Made by a program: the position numbers and the translations under genes. A DNA stretch of 64,000 bases from Pseudomonas beijingensis. Its GTDB lineage: Bacteria; Pseudomonadota; Gammaproteobacteria; Pseudomonadales; Pseudomonadaceae. The notes under the pieces were generated by a model. The model ran no database searches, was not told the origin of the DNA, and was given only the letters and a program-made list of their open reading frames with translations. Below, piece by piece: positions 1 to 9,013 of this stretch. Location: the NCBI RefSeq assembly GCF_030687295.1, contig NZ_CP117425.1:558001-622000 (forward strand). Direction: 5' to 3'. Position 1 is the stretch's first letter. Each line of letters opens with the position of its first letter.

Positions 1-76
1 GCCTGTGTCGTCGGCCTTCATGCCCGGGCTGTTATTCGCCAGCCCGCGGGCTGGCCAACACCCAAGGATCTGAAAC

Positions 77-685
77 GTGATTGGACGCTTGCGCGGCACC
101 CTGGCTGAAAAACAGCCGCCGCACCTGATTCTGGATGTAAATGGCCTGGGCTATGAGCTGGAAGTGCCCATGACCACGCTGTATCGCTTGCCGTCGGTCG
201 GCGAGCCGCTGACCCTGCACACCCATTTGGTCGTGCGCGAGGATGCGCAGTTACTCTATGGTTTCGTCGGCAAGCGCGAGCGGGATTTCTTCCGCGAGTT
301 GATCCGTCTCAATGGCGTCGGCCCGAAACTGGCCCTGGCCTTGATGTCGAGCCTGGAAGTCGACGAATTGGTGCGTTGCGTGCAGTCCCAGGACACCTCG
401 GCCCTGACCAAGGTGCCGGGGGTGGGCAAGAAAACCGCCGAGCGCCTGCTGGTCGAACTCAAGGACCGCTTCAAGGCCTGGGAGGCGGTGCCGGCGATGT
501 TCGCCCTGGTGCCGAACCAGCCGGACGCGCCGGTGCCTGCGGTCAGCGCCGAAAACGATGCGGTCACTGCGCTGATCTCCCTGGGCTACAAGCCGCAGGA
601 GGCCAGCAAGGCGATTTCCGCCATCAAGGAAAAAGGCCTGAGCACCGAAGACATGATTCGCCGTGCCCTGAAGGGAATGATTTAA
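77..685 (+). CDS. ruvA: Holliday junction branch migration protein RuvA
   Basis: RuvA is the tetrameric Holliday-junction binding subunit that loads RuvB rings for branch migration in recombinational repair. The product is 202 aa, the usual family size. Visible parts are an N-terminal OB fold (about residues 1-60), two helix-hairpin-helix motifs ([12 protein letters not shown] near 78 and [13 protein letters not shown] near 113) and the C-terminal RuvB-binding domain ([13 protein letters not shown]). The GTG start at 77 is chosen because MIGRLRG is the family N terminus. The TAA stop is followed at once by the ruvB start. ruvC normally lies just upstream; I could not recognise its end in the 76 bases before this gene. 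Confidence 0.97.
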   Translation: MIGRLRGTLAEKQPPHLILDVNGLGYELEVPMTTLYRLPSVGEPLTLHTHLVVREDAQLLYGFVGKRERDFFRELIRLNGVGPKLALALMSSLEVDELVRCVQSQDTSALTKVPGVGKKTAERLLVELKDRFKAWEAVPAMFALVPNQPDAPVPAVSAENDAVTALISLGYKPQEASKAISAIKEKGLSTEDMIRRALKGMI

Positions 686-1749
686 GTGATTGAAGCTGAC
701 CGTCTGATCGCTGCCACGGGCGCGCCCCGTGACCGCGAGGAAATCCAGGACCGCGCGATTCGTCCTGTCAGCCTGGCCGACTACATCGGCCAACCGACCG
801 TGCGCGAGCAGATGGAGCTGTTCATCCAGGCGGCCCGTGGGCGTAGCGAGTCCCTGGACCACACCTTGATCTTCGGCCCGCCGGGCCTGGGCAAGACTAC
901 CCTGGCCAACATCATCGCCCAGGAAATGGGTGTTTCGATCAAAAGCACGTCGGGGCCGGTGCTTGAACGGCCGGGCGACCTGGCGGCGCTGCTGACCAAC
1001 CTTGAGCCCCATGACGTGCTCTTCATCGACGAAATCCATCGTTTGTCGCCGATCGTCGAGGAAGTGCTGTACCCAGCCATGGAAGATTTTCAGCTCGACA
1101 TCATGATCGGCGAAGGGCCGGCGGCGCGCTCCATCAAGCTCGACCTGCCGCCGTTCACCCTGGTGGGCGCCACCACCCGTGCCGGCATGCTGACCAACCC
1201 GTTGCGCGACCGTTTCGGTATCGTCCAGCGCCTGGAGTTCTACAACAACGCCGACCTGGCGACGATTGTCAGCCGCTCGGCGGGCATCCTCGGGTTGCCG
1301 CTGGACCCGGACGGTGCGTATGAGATCGCCCGGCGTGCCCGGGGTACGCCGCGGATCGCCAACCGTCTGCTGCGCCGGGTCCGGGATTTTGCCGAAGTTC
1401 GGGCCAAAGGCCACATCACCAAACCGATTGCCGACCTGGCGTTGAACCTGCTCTGGACATCGACGAGCGTGGTTTCGATCACCAGGACCGGCGTCTGCTG
1501 CTGACCATGATCGAGAAGTTCGACGGTGGCCCGGTGGGCGTGGACAGCCTGGCGGCGGCCATCAGCGAAGAGCGTCACACCATTGAAGATGTGCTGGAAC
1601 CGTATCTGATCCAACAGGGCTACATCATGCGCACCCCCCGTGGACGAGTGGTGACCCGCCATGCTTATCTGCACTTTGGCTTAAACATCCCGACACGAAT
1701 GGGCGAGATGCCGGTGGTAGACGAATTCCTCGATGCCGTGGACGATTGA
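686..1749 (+). pseudogene. ruvB: Holliday junction ATPase RuvB, frameshifted
   Basis: RuvB is the AAA+ ring motor that drives branch migration with RuvA. The first frame (686-1504) gives 272 aa with the Walker A motif [11 protein letters not shown], Walker [10 protein letters not shown] and sensor GATTRAG; the second (to 1749) gives the C-terminal winged-helix domain starting near [19 protein letters not shown]. The frames join if two bases are removed at about 1449-1454, where ctgctctggac stands for the expected ctgctggac (Leu-Leu-Asp). The repaired product would be about 353 aa, the normal length. The rest is fully conserved, so an assembly or sequencing error is more likely than true loss. 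As written, the protein would lack its DNA-binding domain III. Confidence 0.93.
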
Positions 1750-1876
1750 ACGAGCTCTGTTCGCCGACTTTTTTCCGGTTCGTGCTGTCCCAGACGACGT
1801 CTGGAGCGTCAATGCGTTCGAGAATGAAAAAACAGTTGCCAGGCCGATTGGCAACCTGAGGAGTAAGCACTAGAGT

Positions 1877-2344
1877 ATGCGCGCGCAAAACGGGCTGGAG
1901 TCGTTCGCACATCGCTGTCGCGTTTATTACGAGGACACCGATGCTGGCGGCATCGTCTACTACGTCAATTACCTCAAGTTTATGGAACGGGCTCGAACCG
2001 AACGGCTGCGGGAACTGGGTTTTGCCCAATCCGCACTCGCAGGGGAGGACCTGTTATTCGTCGTGCATTCCAGCGAAGCGCGTTACCACGCGCCGGCGCG
2101 ACTGGACGACGAACTGGTGGTAAGTGCCGATGTCATCGAATTGAACCGTGTCAGCCTGCGTTTCAAGCAGCAGGTCAGGCGGGCTACGGATAATGTGCTG
2201 CTCTGCGAAGGGCAGTTTTTGGTGGCCTGTGTGCGCACCCATAGTTTGAAACCCCGGGCCATTCCCGAAGCTCTACGCGCGGCCTTTGCCGGCGTGAGCG
2301 GCGCGGGTACACACTCAGAGCAGGAGATAAAGCGTGGAAGCTAA
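1877..2344 (+). CDS. ybgC: Tol-Pal system-associated acyl-CoA thioesterase YbgC
   Basis: A 155-aa hotdog-fold thioesterase of the 4-hydroxybenzoyl-CoA thioesterase/YbgC family, always first in the tol-pal cluster. The family active-site segment [19 protein letters not shown] is near residues 17-35, with the catalytic Asp in DTDAGG. Members hydrolyse short acyl-CoA or acyl-ACP at the inner membrane; the link to Tol function is known only by gene association and interaction data. The end overlaps the tolQ GTG start by 11 bases, indicating translational coupling. Two short inverted repeats (1790-1804 and about 1833-1852) lie in the gap after ruvB, but neither has a T-run, so I do not call a terminator. 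Confidence 0.93.
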   Translation: MRAQNGLESFAHRCRVYYEDTDAGGIVYYVNYLKFMERARTERLRELGFAQSALAGEDLLFVVHSSEARYHAPARLDDELVVSADVIELNRVSLRFKQQVRRATDNVLLCEGQFLVACVRTHSLKPRAIPEALRAAFAGVSGAGTHSEQEIKRGS

Positions 2345-3029
2345 CGTCGTCGACCATTCCTCCATGTGGAGCCTGGTCAGCAATGCCAGCGTCGTGGTGC
2401 AACTGGTAATGCTGACCCTGGTAGCCGCATCGGTGACCTCATGGATCATGATCTTTCAGCGCAGCAACATGCTGCGCGCCGGTCGCCGTGCCCTGGAGAG
2501 CTTCGAGGAGCGCTTCTGGTCCGGTATCGACCTGTCCAAGCTCTATCGCCAGGCTGGCAGCAACCCGGACCCGGATTCGGGCGTCGAGCAGATCTTCCGT
2601 GCCGGCTTCAAGGAGTTCTCCCGCTTGCGCCAGCAGCCGGGCGTCGACCCTGAGGCGGTGATGGAAGGTGTGGCTCGCGCCATGCGCGTCGCCATTTCCC
2701 GCGAGGAAGAAAAGCTCGAGCAGGGCCTGTCGTTCCTGGCCACCGTTGGTTCGGTCAGCCCGTACATCGGTCTGTTCGGTACCGTGTGGGGGATCATGAA
2801 CTCCTTCCGCGGCCTGGCTTCCGCCCAGCAAGCGACCCTGGCCACCGTGGCCCCGGGCATCGCCGAGGCACTGATCGCCACCGCCATCGGTCTGTTCGCG
2901 GCCATCCCGGCCGTTATCGCCTACAACCGCTTCGCTGCCCGCAGCGAAATGCTGACCGGCCGTTACTACACCTTCGCCGATGAATTCCAGGCGATCCTGC
3001 ACCGTAAAGTGCACACCAGCGAAGAATAA
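2334..3029 (+). CDS. tolQ: Tol-Pal inner-membrane proton channel subunit TolQ
   Basis: TolQ (231 aa) is a MotA/ExbB-type inner-membrane protein that, with TolR, uses the proton gradient to energise TolA during cell constriction. It shows a first membrane helix at about 15-38 ([20 protein letters not shown]), a long cytoplasmic loop and two further helices around 135-190 ([18 protein letters not shown] and [19 protein letters not shown]). The start is GTG at 2334, with AGGAG eight bases upstream and inside the end of ybgC. It is the second gene of the ybgC-tolQRAB-pal-cpoB cluster. Confidence 0.96.
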   Translation: MEANVVDHSSMWSLVSNASVVVQLVMLTLVAASVTSWIMIFQRSNMLRAGRRALESFEERFWSGIDLSKLYRQAGSNPDPDSGVEQIFRAGFKEFSRLRQQPGVDPEAVMEGVARAMRVAISREEEKLEQGLSFLATVGSVSPYIGLFGTVWGIMNSFRGLASAQQATLATVAPGIAEALIATAIGLFAAIPAVIAYNRFAARSEMLTGRYYTFADEFQAILHRKVHTSEE

Positions 3030-3043
3030 GCAGGTATTTCCCA

Positions 3044-3505
3044 ATGGCTTTAATCGCTCGAGCCCGAAAAAAGCGCAAGCCGGTTGCCGAGATGAACGTG
3101 GTGCCCTACATCGACGTGATGTTGGTGCTGCTGGTCATCTTCATGGTGACTGCGCCCATGCTTAATCAGGGCGTGAAGGTCGATCTGCCCAAGGTTTCCA
3201 GCGAAGCCTTGCCGCAGGACAACAACACCCAGGTACTGACCATTTCGATCAAGGCTGACAAGACCTACTACTGGAACCTTGGCAGTGAAGTGGACACCGA
3301 GAAGCAGCAGGACCGGGCCATGACCTTGCCGCAGATGACCGATGCGGTGACCAAGATCATTCGTGTCGGCAACGACGCCGGCAAGCGCACCCAGGTGTTC
3401 ATTCGTGGCGACAAGACTGTCGACTACGGTGCCGTGATGGGCGCCATGGGCGGCCTGCAGAAAGCCGGGGTCGGTAATGTTGGCTTGATCACCGAGGCCC
3501 CCTGA
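3044..3505 (+). CDS. tolR: Tol-Pal inner-membrane protein TolR
   Basis: TolR (153 aa) is an ExbD-type protein with one N-terminal membrane helix (about residues 20-40) and a periplasmic domain that binds peptidoglycan and TolA. The helix contains the proton-path aspartate in the motif VVPYIDVMLVLLVIFMVTAP. It pairs with TolQ to form the stator-like motor. The gene starts 14 bases after tolQ, and its TGA overlaps the tolA ATG by one base, so the three subunits are translationally linked. Confidence 0.96.
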   Translation: MALIARARKKRKPVAEMNVVPYIDVMLVLLVIFMVTAPMLNQGVKVDLPKVSSEALPQDNNTQVLTISIKADKTYYWNLGSEVDTEKQQDRAMTLPQMTDAVTKIIRVGNDAGKRTQVFIRGDKTVDYGAVMGAMGGLQKAGVGNVGLITEAP

Positions 3506-4584
3506 TGCAGCAACAGCGAGAGCCGTCCGCCTCGGAAAGCTATTTCTGGCCCAGTGTCCTGGCCATCGGCCTGCATGTGCTGGTGTTCGGCATGCTGTTC
3601 GTCAGTTTTGCCATGACCCCGGAGCTGCCACCGGCCAAGCCGATCGTGCAGGCGACGTTGTACCAGCTCAAATCGAAAAGCCAGGCCACCACCCAGACCA
3701 ACCAGAAGCTTGCCGGTGAGGCGAAGAAATCCGCCGCGCGCCAGACCGAAGTCGAGCAGATGGAGCAGAAGAAGGTCGAGCAGGAAGCGATAAAGGCTGC
3801 GGAACAAAAGAAAGAGGAAGCGGCTCAAAAAGCCGAGGAAGCCAAGAAGGCCGATGAGGCGAAGAAAGCGGACGAGGCGAAAAAGGCTGACGAAGCCAAG
3901 AAAGCCGACGAAGCGAAGAAAACCGCCGAGGCCAAAAAGGCAGAAGAGAAACAATTGGCTGATATAGCCAAGAAGAAAGCCGAAGAAGAAGCCAAGAAAG
4001 CCGCTGAAGAAGAGGCCAAGAAAGCGGCCGCTGAAGAAGCGAAGAAAAAGATCGTCGAGGACGCGAAGAAAAAAGCGGCCGAAGACGCCAAGAAAAAAGC
4101 TGAAGCTGACGAGGCGAAAAAGAAAGTCGCCGAAGACGCGAAGAAGAAAGCCGCCGCCGACGCCGCCAAGAAAAAGGCCCAGGACGCAGCGCGTAAATCC
4201 GCCGAAGACAAAAAGGCCCAGGCCTTGGCAGATTTGCTTTCCGACACGCCGGAGCGCCAGCAGGCCTTGGCCGATGAGCAGGGCGATGAAGTCGCCGGCA
4301 GCTACGATGATCTGATTCGCGCCCGAGCGGCAGAAGGCTGGGCTCGTCCACCTTCGGCGCGCAAAGGCATGACGGTAGTATTGCAAATCGGCATGTTGCC
4401 CGATGGTACGGTTACCTCGGTCAGCGTCGCCAAGTCCAGTGGTGACGGTCCGTTCGACGCTTCGGCGGTCGCTGCGGTCAAGAACATTGGGCGTTTGACG
4501 GAAATGCAAGGAATGAAACCGAGCGACTTTGCTCCCTATCGTTCATTCAAGATGACATTCACACCTGAGGATCTAGCCTTGTGA
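3505..4584 (+). CDS. tolA: Cell-envelope spanning protein TolA
   Basis: TolA (359 aa) links the inner-membrane TolQR motor to TolB-Pal at the outer membrane. It has an N-terminal membrane helix (about 15-35, with [18 protein letters not shown]), a long Lys/Ala/Glu helical domain II (about 65-245) made largely of AKKADE- and AKKKAEE-like units, and the C-terminal globular domain III (about 255-359; [20 protein letters not shown]) that binds TolB and colicins or phage proteins in relatives. The TGA overlaps the tolB GTG by four bases. Confidence 0.95.
   Translation: MQQQREPSASESYFWPSVLAIGLHVLVFGMLFVSFAMTPELPPAKPIVQATLYQLKSKSQATTQTNQKLAGEAKKSAARQTEVEQMEQKKVEQEAIKAAEQKKEEAAQKAEEAKKADEAKKADEAKKADEAKKADEAKKTAEAKKAEEKQLADIAKKKAEEEAKKAAEEEAKKAAAEEAKKKIVEDAKKKAAEDAKKKAEADEAKKKVAEDAKKKAAADAAKKKAQDAARKSAEDKKAQALADLLSDTPERQQALADEQGDEVAGSYDDLIRARAAEGWARPPSARKGMTVVLQIGMLPDGTVTSVSVAKSSGDGPFDASAVAAVKNIGRLTEMQGMKPSDFAPYRSFKMTFTPEDLAL
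3826..3962 (+). repeat. Short tandem repeat coding for the TolA helix
   Basis: Inside tolA, near-identical 18-base units encode KKADEA five times in succession before drifting into KKTAEA and KKAEEK. The units differ mainly at third codon positions (gccgatgaggcgaagaaa, gcggacgaggcgaaaaag, gctgacgaagccaagaaa). Such units can gain or lose copies and change helix length, so copy number is expected to vary between strains. Confidence 0.7.
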
Positions 4585-5886
4585 GAAACCTTCTTCGATC
4601 AATGCTGGTCGTTATCTGCTGCCTGGCAGGGATAGCGGTAGCAGAGGAAAAGAACATCCTGGTCACCAGCGGCAGCGACCGGGCCACCCCGATCGCCGTC
4701 GTACCGTTCGGCTGGCAGGGCGGTAACGTCCTGCCGGACGACATGGCGGAAATCATCATCGGCAACGACCTGCGCAACTCGGGTTACTACGCGCCGATTC
4801 CGAAGCAGAACATGATCAGCCTGCCAACCCAGGCCAGCGAAGTCATCTACCGTGACTGGAAGGCCCTGGGCGCCCAGTACATCATGGTCGGCAGCATCGT
4901 TCCGGCCGGCGGTCGCCTGCAGGTGCAGTACGCCCTGTTCAACGTCGCCACCGAGCAGCAAGTGCTGACCGGCAGCGTGTCGGGCAGCGTCGATCAGTTG
5001 CGCGACATGGCGCACTACATCGCCGACCAGTCGTTCGAGAAACTCACCGGCATCAAGGGCGCGTTCTCCACCCGCATGCTCTACGTGACGGCCGAGCGTT
5101 TCTCCGAGAACAACACCCGCTACACCCTGCAGCGTTCCGACTATGACGGCGCGCGGGCGGTGACCTTGCTGCAAATCGCGCGAGCCGATCCTGTCGCCGC
5201 GCTTCGCCCCCGATGGCAAGCGCATCGCCTATGTCTCGTTCGAGCAGAAGCGTCCGCGTATTTTCGTGCAGCACATCGACACCGGTCGTCGTGAGCAAAT
5301 CACCAACTTCGAAGGCCTGAACGGCGCGCCAGCCTGGTCACCGGATGGTTCGCGCCTGGCGTTCGTGCTGTCCAAGGACGGCAACCCGGACATCTACGTG
5401 ATGAACCTGGCCTCGCGTTCGATCTCCCGTGTGACCAACGGTCCGGGCATCAACACCGAGCCGTTCTGGGGCAAGGATGGCTCGACCATCTACTTCACCT
5501 CCGACCGCGGCGGCAAGCCACAGATCTACAAGACCAGTGCCGGTGGTGGCGGTGCCGAACGCGTGACCTTCGTCGGTAACTACAACGCCAACCCTAAATT
5601 GTCGGCGGACGAAAAGACTCTGGTGATGATCCATCGCCAGGACGGTTTCACCAATTTCAAGGTGGCGGCCCAGGATTTGCAGCGCGGTAGCGTAAAAATC
5701 CTCACTGATAGCACTCTGGACGAGTCACCCACTGTTGCGCCCAACGGCACCATGGTAATCTACGCCACCCGCCAGCAGGGCCGGGGAGTCTTGATGCTCG
5801 TGTCCATTAATGGACGCGTGAGGCTCCCGCTTCCTACCGCACAAGGCGAAGTCAGAGAACCGTCCTGGTCCCCTTACCTGAACTGA
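4581..5886 (+). pseudogene. tolB: Periplasmic translocation protein TolB, frameshifted
   Basis: TolB is a periplasmic protein with an N-terminal alpha/beta domain and a C-terminal six-bladed beta-propeller that binds Pal and TolA. The first frame (4581-5294) encodes a signal peptide (about residues 1-21, ending VAEEK) and the N-terminal domain up to GARAVTLLQ; after that it turns into nonsense. The propeller ([20 protein letters not shown] and later DG repeats) continues in the next frame to 5886. Removing one A from the run at 5173-5175 (caaatcgcg to caatcgcg) restores [19 protein letters not shown] and a product of about 434 aa. A one-base homopolymer insertion in a conserved gene points to sequence error. 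Confidence 0.93.
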
Positions 5887-5938
5887 CGCGGCGCAATACG
5901 TTTTACTTAACACACTGGGGTTCATTAGGAGTTTCACG

Positions 5939-6436
5939 ATGGAAATGCTGAAGTTTGGTAAATTTGCTGCGCTGGCTCTGGCCATGGCTGTAGCTGTAGG
6001 TTGCTCGTCCAAAGGCGGCGACAATGCCGGTGAAGGCGCTGTTGATCCAAACGCTGGTTACGGCGCTAACACTGGTGCAGTTGACGGCTCCCTGAGCGAA
6101 GAAGCTGCTCTGCGCGCAATCACCACCTTCTACTTCGAATACGACAGCTCGGACCTGAAGCCAGAAGCCATGCGCGCTCTGGACGTTCACGCCAAAGACC
6201 TGAAGTCGAACGGCGCTCGCGTTGTTCTGGAAGGCAACACCGACGAACGTGGTACTCGTGAGTACAACATGGCACTGGGCGAGCGTCGTGCGAAAGCCGT
6301 TCAACGCTACCTGGTACTGCAAGGTGTTTCCCCAGCTCAGCTGGAACTGGTTTCCTACGGCGAAGAGCGTCCAGTTGCTACCGGCAACGACGAGCAGTCC
6401 TGGGCTCAAAACCGTCGCGTCGAACTGCGTAAGTAA
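5939..6436 (+). CDS. pal: Peptidoglycan-associated outer-membrane lipoprotein Pal (OprL)
   Basis: Pal/OprL (165 aa) anchors the outer membrane to peptidoglycan and is recruited to the division site by the Tol motor. The signal peptide ends in a lipobox, AVAVGC, with the lipidated Cys at residue 22. The OmpA-like peptidoglycan-binding domain fills residues about 60-165 ([14 protein letters not shown] and the meso-DAP binding segment [19 protein letters not shown]). It has a clear AGGAG site seven bases before the ATG and sits 52 bases after tolB. Its codon use is richer in GCT and GTT than its neighbours, as expected for a very abundant protein. Confidence 0.97.
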   Translation: MEMLKFGKFAALALAMAVAVGCSSKGGDNAGEGAVDPNAGYGANTGAVDGSLSEEAALRAITTFYFEYDSSDLKPEAMRALDVHAKDLKSNGARVVLEGNTDERGTREYNMALGERRAKAVQRYLVLQGVSPAQLELVSYGEERPVATGNDEQSWAQNRRVELRK

Positions 6437-6442
6437 TTCGTC

Positions 6443-7273
6443 ATGCGAACGTGCCGTCGTGCTGTAACTGTTCTGGCTCTCAGCCTTGCGCCGCTTGCGG
6501 CGTGGGCTGCGGTTCCTGTGGTCGATAACGATGCCGGCTATAACAATAGCGGGAGTAGTTATCCGCCTGCAGGTTACGGTACGAACGGCGCCTATGCCGG
6601 GGGAGGGGTTTCGGCCCCTGTCTCGGCACAGGGCGAGCTGTTCAACCAGCTCCAACAAATGCAGGATCAGCTGTCGCGCCAGCAAGGCGTGATTGAAGTT
6701 CTGCAAAATGATATTTCGCGCATGAAGCAGGAAAACCTGGAGCGATACCAGGATCTTGATCGGCGCATAGGAACCGGTGTTGCACCTGCCGCGACTCCTG
6801 AGAATTCTCCTGCCGGTGGCGACTTGAATGCCCCCGGTGCAGCCGCAGGCGCTGGGGCTACTGCTCCAGCACCGGCCGCCGGTGGCGAGCCGGCTGATCC
6901 GGCGAAGGAAAAGCTCTATTACGATGCTGCCTTCGATCTGATCAAGGCCAAGGATTTCGACAAGGCCAGCCAGGCCTTCGCCGCTTTCCTGCGCAAATAC
7001 CCAAACAGCCAGTACGCAGGTAATGCCCAATACTGGCTGGGCGAAGTGAACCTGGCCAAGGGCGACCTGCAAGGCGCCGGCCAGGCGTTCGCCAAGGTGT
7101 CGCAACTGTATCCCAAGCACGCCAAAGTGCCGGATTCGCTGTACAAGCTGGCTGACGTAGAGCGCCGCCTCGGTCATACCGACAAGGTCAAAGGCATTTT
7201 GCAGCAGGTGGTGGCCCAATACCCGGGCACATCCGCCGCCCAACTGGCCCAGCGTGATCTGCAACGCATGTAA
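6443..7273 (+). CDS. cpoB: Tol-Pal system coordinator CpoB (YbgF)
   Basis: A 276-aa periplasmic protein with a signal peptide (cleavage near AWA-AVPV, about residue 22), a trimerising coiled coil (about 65-115, with LFNQLQQMQDQLSRQQGVIEVLQ), a proline/alanine-rich linker and a C-terminal TPR domain (about 155-276; three repeats beginning KLYYDAAFDLIKAKDF). In E. coli CpoB coordinates PBP1B with the Tol machine during constriction. It is the last gene of the cluster; a terminator follows 22 bases after the stop. Confidence 0.94.
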   Translation: MRTCRRAVTVLALSLAPLAAWAAVPVVDNDAGYNNSGSSYPPAGYGTNGAYAGGGVSAPVSAQGELFNQLQQMQDQLSRQQGVIEVLQNDISRMKQENLERYQDLDRRIGTGVAPAATPENSPAGGDLNAPGAAAGAGATAPAPAAGGEPADPAKEKLYYDAAFDLIKAKDFDKASQAFAAFLRKYPNSQYAGNAQYWLGEVNLAKGDLQGAGQAFAKVSQLYPKHAKVPDSLYKLADVERRLGHTDKVKGILQQVVAQYPGTSAAQLAQRDLQRM

Positions 7274-7295
7274 GCCGGCTTGAGCTGTTTTGAAG

Positions 7296-7322
7296 AAACC
7301 CGCGCCTGTCGCGGGTTTTTTC
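7296..7322 (+). terminator. Rho-independent terminator after cpoB
   Basis: A 9-bp stem AAACCCGCG/CGCGGGTTT with a 5-base loop is followed by a T-run. It closes the tol-pal transcription unit. Confidence 0.85.
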
Positions 7323-7439
7323 GTTAGAATTCACGCCCTTTTTATGAAACACGCTTTTTGGGATCTGTGCGTTGGCGGGGTTCCTCGAAGTGCCTGACGG
7401 AGGCGGACAGCCTGTTTAGCTGTTACGCCCGTGGCGACT

Positions 7440-8087
7440 ATGCAAGACACATTGAGAATCACCGAAGTTTTTTACTCGTTGCAGGGTGAAACGCGAACGG
7501 CTGGGCTGCCCACGGTATTCGTGCGCCTCACCGGTTGTCCGTTGCGTTGCCAGTACTGCGACAGCGCCTACGCCTTCAGCGGCGGCACCGTGCGTACCCT
7601 CGACGATATCCTGGAGCAAGTGGCCAGTTATCGTCCGCGTTATGTCTGTGTCACGGGCGGCGAGCCCTTGGCGCAACCCAACGCGATCCCTTTGCTCAAG
7701 CAGTTGTGTGATGCCGGTTACGAGGTGTCGCTGGAAACCAGCGGCGCCCTGGATATCTCGGCCGTCGACCCGCGTGTCAGCCGCGTCGTGGACCTGAAAA
7801 CCCCAGGCTCCAAGGAAGCGCACCGCAACCGCTATGAGAATATCGAACTGCTGACGTTCAACGATCAGGTCAAGTTCGTGATCTGTTCGCGAGAGGATTA
7901 CGACTGGGCTGTGTCCAAGTTGATCCAGTACGGGCTCGACCAGCGGGCTGGCGAAGTGTTGTTGTCGCCGAGTCATCACGATTTGAGCGCCCGGGAACTG
8001 GCGGATTGGGTGGTGGCGGATAACTTGCCGGTGCGCCTGCAATTGCAGCTGCATAAATATCTTTGGAACGACGAGCCGGGGCGCTGA
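7440..8087 (+). CDS. queE: 7-carboxy-7-deazaguanine synthase QueE
   Basis: QueE is a radical-SAM enzyme that turns 6-carboxy-tetrahydropterin into 7-carboxy-7-deazaguanine in queuosine synthesis. The cluster-binding motif is CPLRCQYC near residues 30-37, in the short CX3CX2C form typical of the family, followed by the SAM-binding TGGEPLAQ. An in-frame GTG at 7431 would add three residues; the ATG at 7440 gives [17 protein letters not shown], the usual N terminus (215 aa). queC follows one base after the stop. Confidence 0.94.
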   Translation: MQDTLRITEVFYSLQGETRTAGLPTVFVRLTGCPLRCQYCDSAYAFSGGTVRTLDDILEQVASYRPRYVCVTGGEPLAQPNAIPLLKQLCDAGYEVSLETSGALDISAVDPRVSRVVDLKTPGSKEAHRNRYENIELLTFNDQVKFVICSREDYDWAVSKLIQYGLDQRAGEVLLSPSHHDLSARELADWVVADNLPVRLQLQLHKYLWNDEPGR

Positions 8088-8088
8088 G

Positions 8089-8781
8089 ATGACTGAACAT
8101 TCGAACATGGCTGAAAAACGTGCGGTCATCCTGTTGTCAGGTGGCCTGGATTCGGCCACGGTCGTGGCCATGGCCCGTGCCGAAGGCTACCGCTGCTACA
8201 CCATGAGTTTCGACTATGGCCAGCGCCACCGCGCAGAGCTGCACGCCGCTGAGCGGGTTGCCCGGGACCTGGGCGCGGTGGAGCACAAAGTGATCGGCCT
8301 GAACCTCAACGGTATCGGCGGCTCGGCCCTGACCGACAGTTCCATCGACGTGCCCGAGGCGCCTAGCGAGGGTATCCCGGTGACTTATGTGCCGGCGCGT
8401 AACACGGTGTTCCTGTCCCTGGCATTGGGCTGGGCCGAAGTGCTGGGCGCCCGTGACATTTTCATTGGCGTCAATGCCGTGGATTATTCCGGCTACCCGG
8501 ACTGCCGCCCGGAGTTCGTCGAAGCGTTCGAGCGCATGGCCAACCTGGCGACCAAGGCCGGCGTCGAAGGGCAGGGTTTCCGCATCCAGGCGCCGTTGCA
8601 GAATCTCAGCAAGGCCGACATCGTCAAGGCGGGCGTGAAGCTTGGCGTGGACTACGGGCTCACCGTTTCCTGCTATCAGGCCGACGATCAGGGCCGCGCT
8701 TGCGGCAAATGTGACAGCTGCCGCCTGCGTGCAGAAGGCTTCGCGGCGGCGGGTGTGAGCGATCCAACCCGTTATTTTTGA
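8089..8781 (+). CDS. queC: 7-cyano-7-deazaguanine synthase QueC
   Basis: QueC converts 7-carboxy-7-deazaguanine to preQ0 with ATP and ammonia. The PP-loop ATP motif [12 protein letters not shown] is near residue 16, and a C-terminal zinc site is seen in [18 protein letters not shown]. The product is 230 aa from the ATG at 8089, or 224 aa from the internal ATG at 8107 ([10 protein letters not shown]); the upstream start has the better ribosome site. It forms an operon with queE; downstream queuosine genes are not in the window. Confidence 0.94.
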   Translation: MTEHSNMAEKRAVILLSGGLDSATVVAMARAEGYRCYTMSFDYGQRHRAELHAAERVARDLGAVEHKVIGLNLNGIGGSALTDSSIDVPEAPSEGIPVTYVPARNTVFLSLALGWAEVLGARDIFIGVNAVDYSGYPDCRPEFVEAFERMANLATKAGVEGQGFRIQAPLQNLSKADIVKAGVKLGVDYGLTVSCYQADDQGRACGKCDSCRLRAEGFAAAGVSDPTRYF

Positions 8782-8799
8782 TTTATTTCAAATTAAGTG

Positions 8800-8827
8800 T
8801 TGAATAGTCCTTAGAAATCAGTATTAT
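8800..8827 (+). promoter_or_regulatory. Sigma-70-type promoter of tRNA-Lys
   Basis: A TTGAAT -35 box (8800-8805) and a TATTAT -10 box (8822-8827) are 16 bases apart and end 17 bases before the tRNA, in a local AT-rich stretch. Confidence 0.6.
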
Positions 8828-8844
8828 ACGCGCCACCACACAGC

Positions 8845-8920
8845 GGGTCGTTAGCTCAGTTGGTAGAGCAGTTGGCTTTTAACCAATTGGTCGTAGGTTC
8901 GAATCCCACACGACCCACCA
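8845..8920 (+). tRNA. tRNA-Lys (anticodon TTT)
   Basis: A 76-base cloverleaf with encoded CCA. The acceptor stem pairs GGGTCGT with ACGACCC; the anticodon stem is GTTGG/CCAAT and the loop CTTTTAA carries TTT. The T stem as written, GTAGG/CCCAC, has an A-C mismatch at its middle pair where related tRNA-Lys genes usually pair. Confidence 0.97.
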
Positions 8921-9013
8921 TTTTTAGCTGTTTTAAAAGTCTGGAAGGCCCACGAAAGTGAGGATTTCCGGATTTTTTTTGTCCGTGAAAAAGTCCACCA
9001 ACCGAAGTGACCC

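Noticed and set aside
1..76. End of ruvC
   Set aside because: Expected from gene order, but none of the three frames gives a recognisable RuvC C terminus; the stretch does hold the hairpin CCAGCCCGCGGGCTGG.
251..1414. Long open frame (387 codons) on the minus strand across ruvA-ruvB
   Set aside because: It is antisense to two well-conserved genes, has His/Gln/Arg-rich low-quality composition and no recognisable domain: a GC-rich shadow frame.
3424..4509. 361-codon minus-strand frame opposite tolA
   Set aside because: It is the complement of the tolA Lys/Ala/Glu repeats, giving Phe/Leu-rich nonsense.
7323..7430. PreQ1 riboswitch before queE
   Set aside because: The stretch is short and I could not find the characteristic pseudoknot sequence; nothing supports it.
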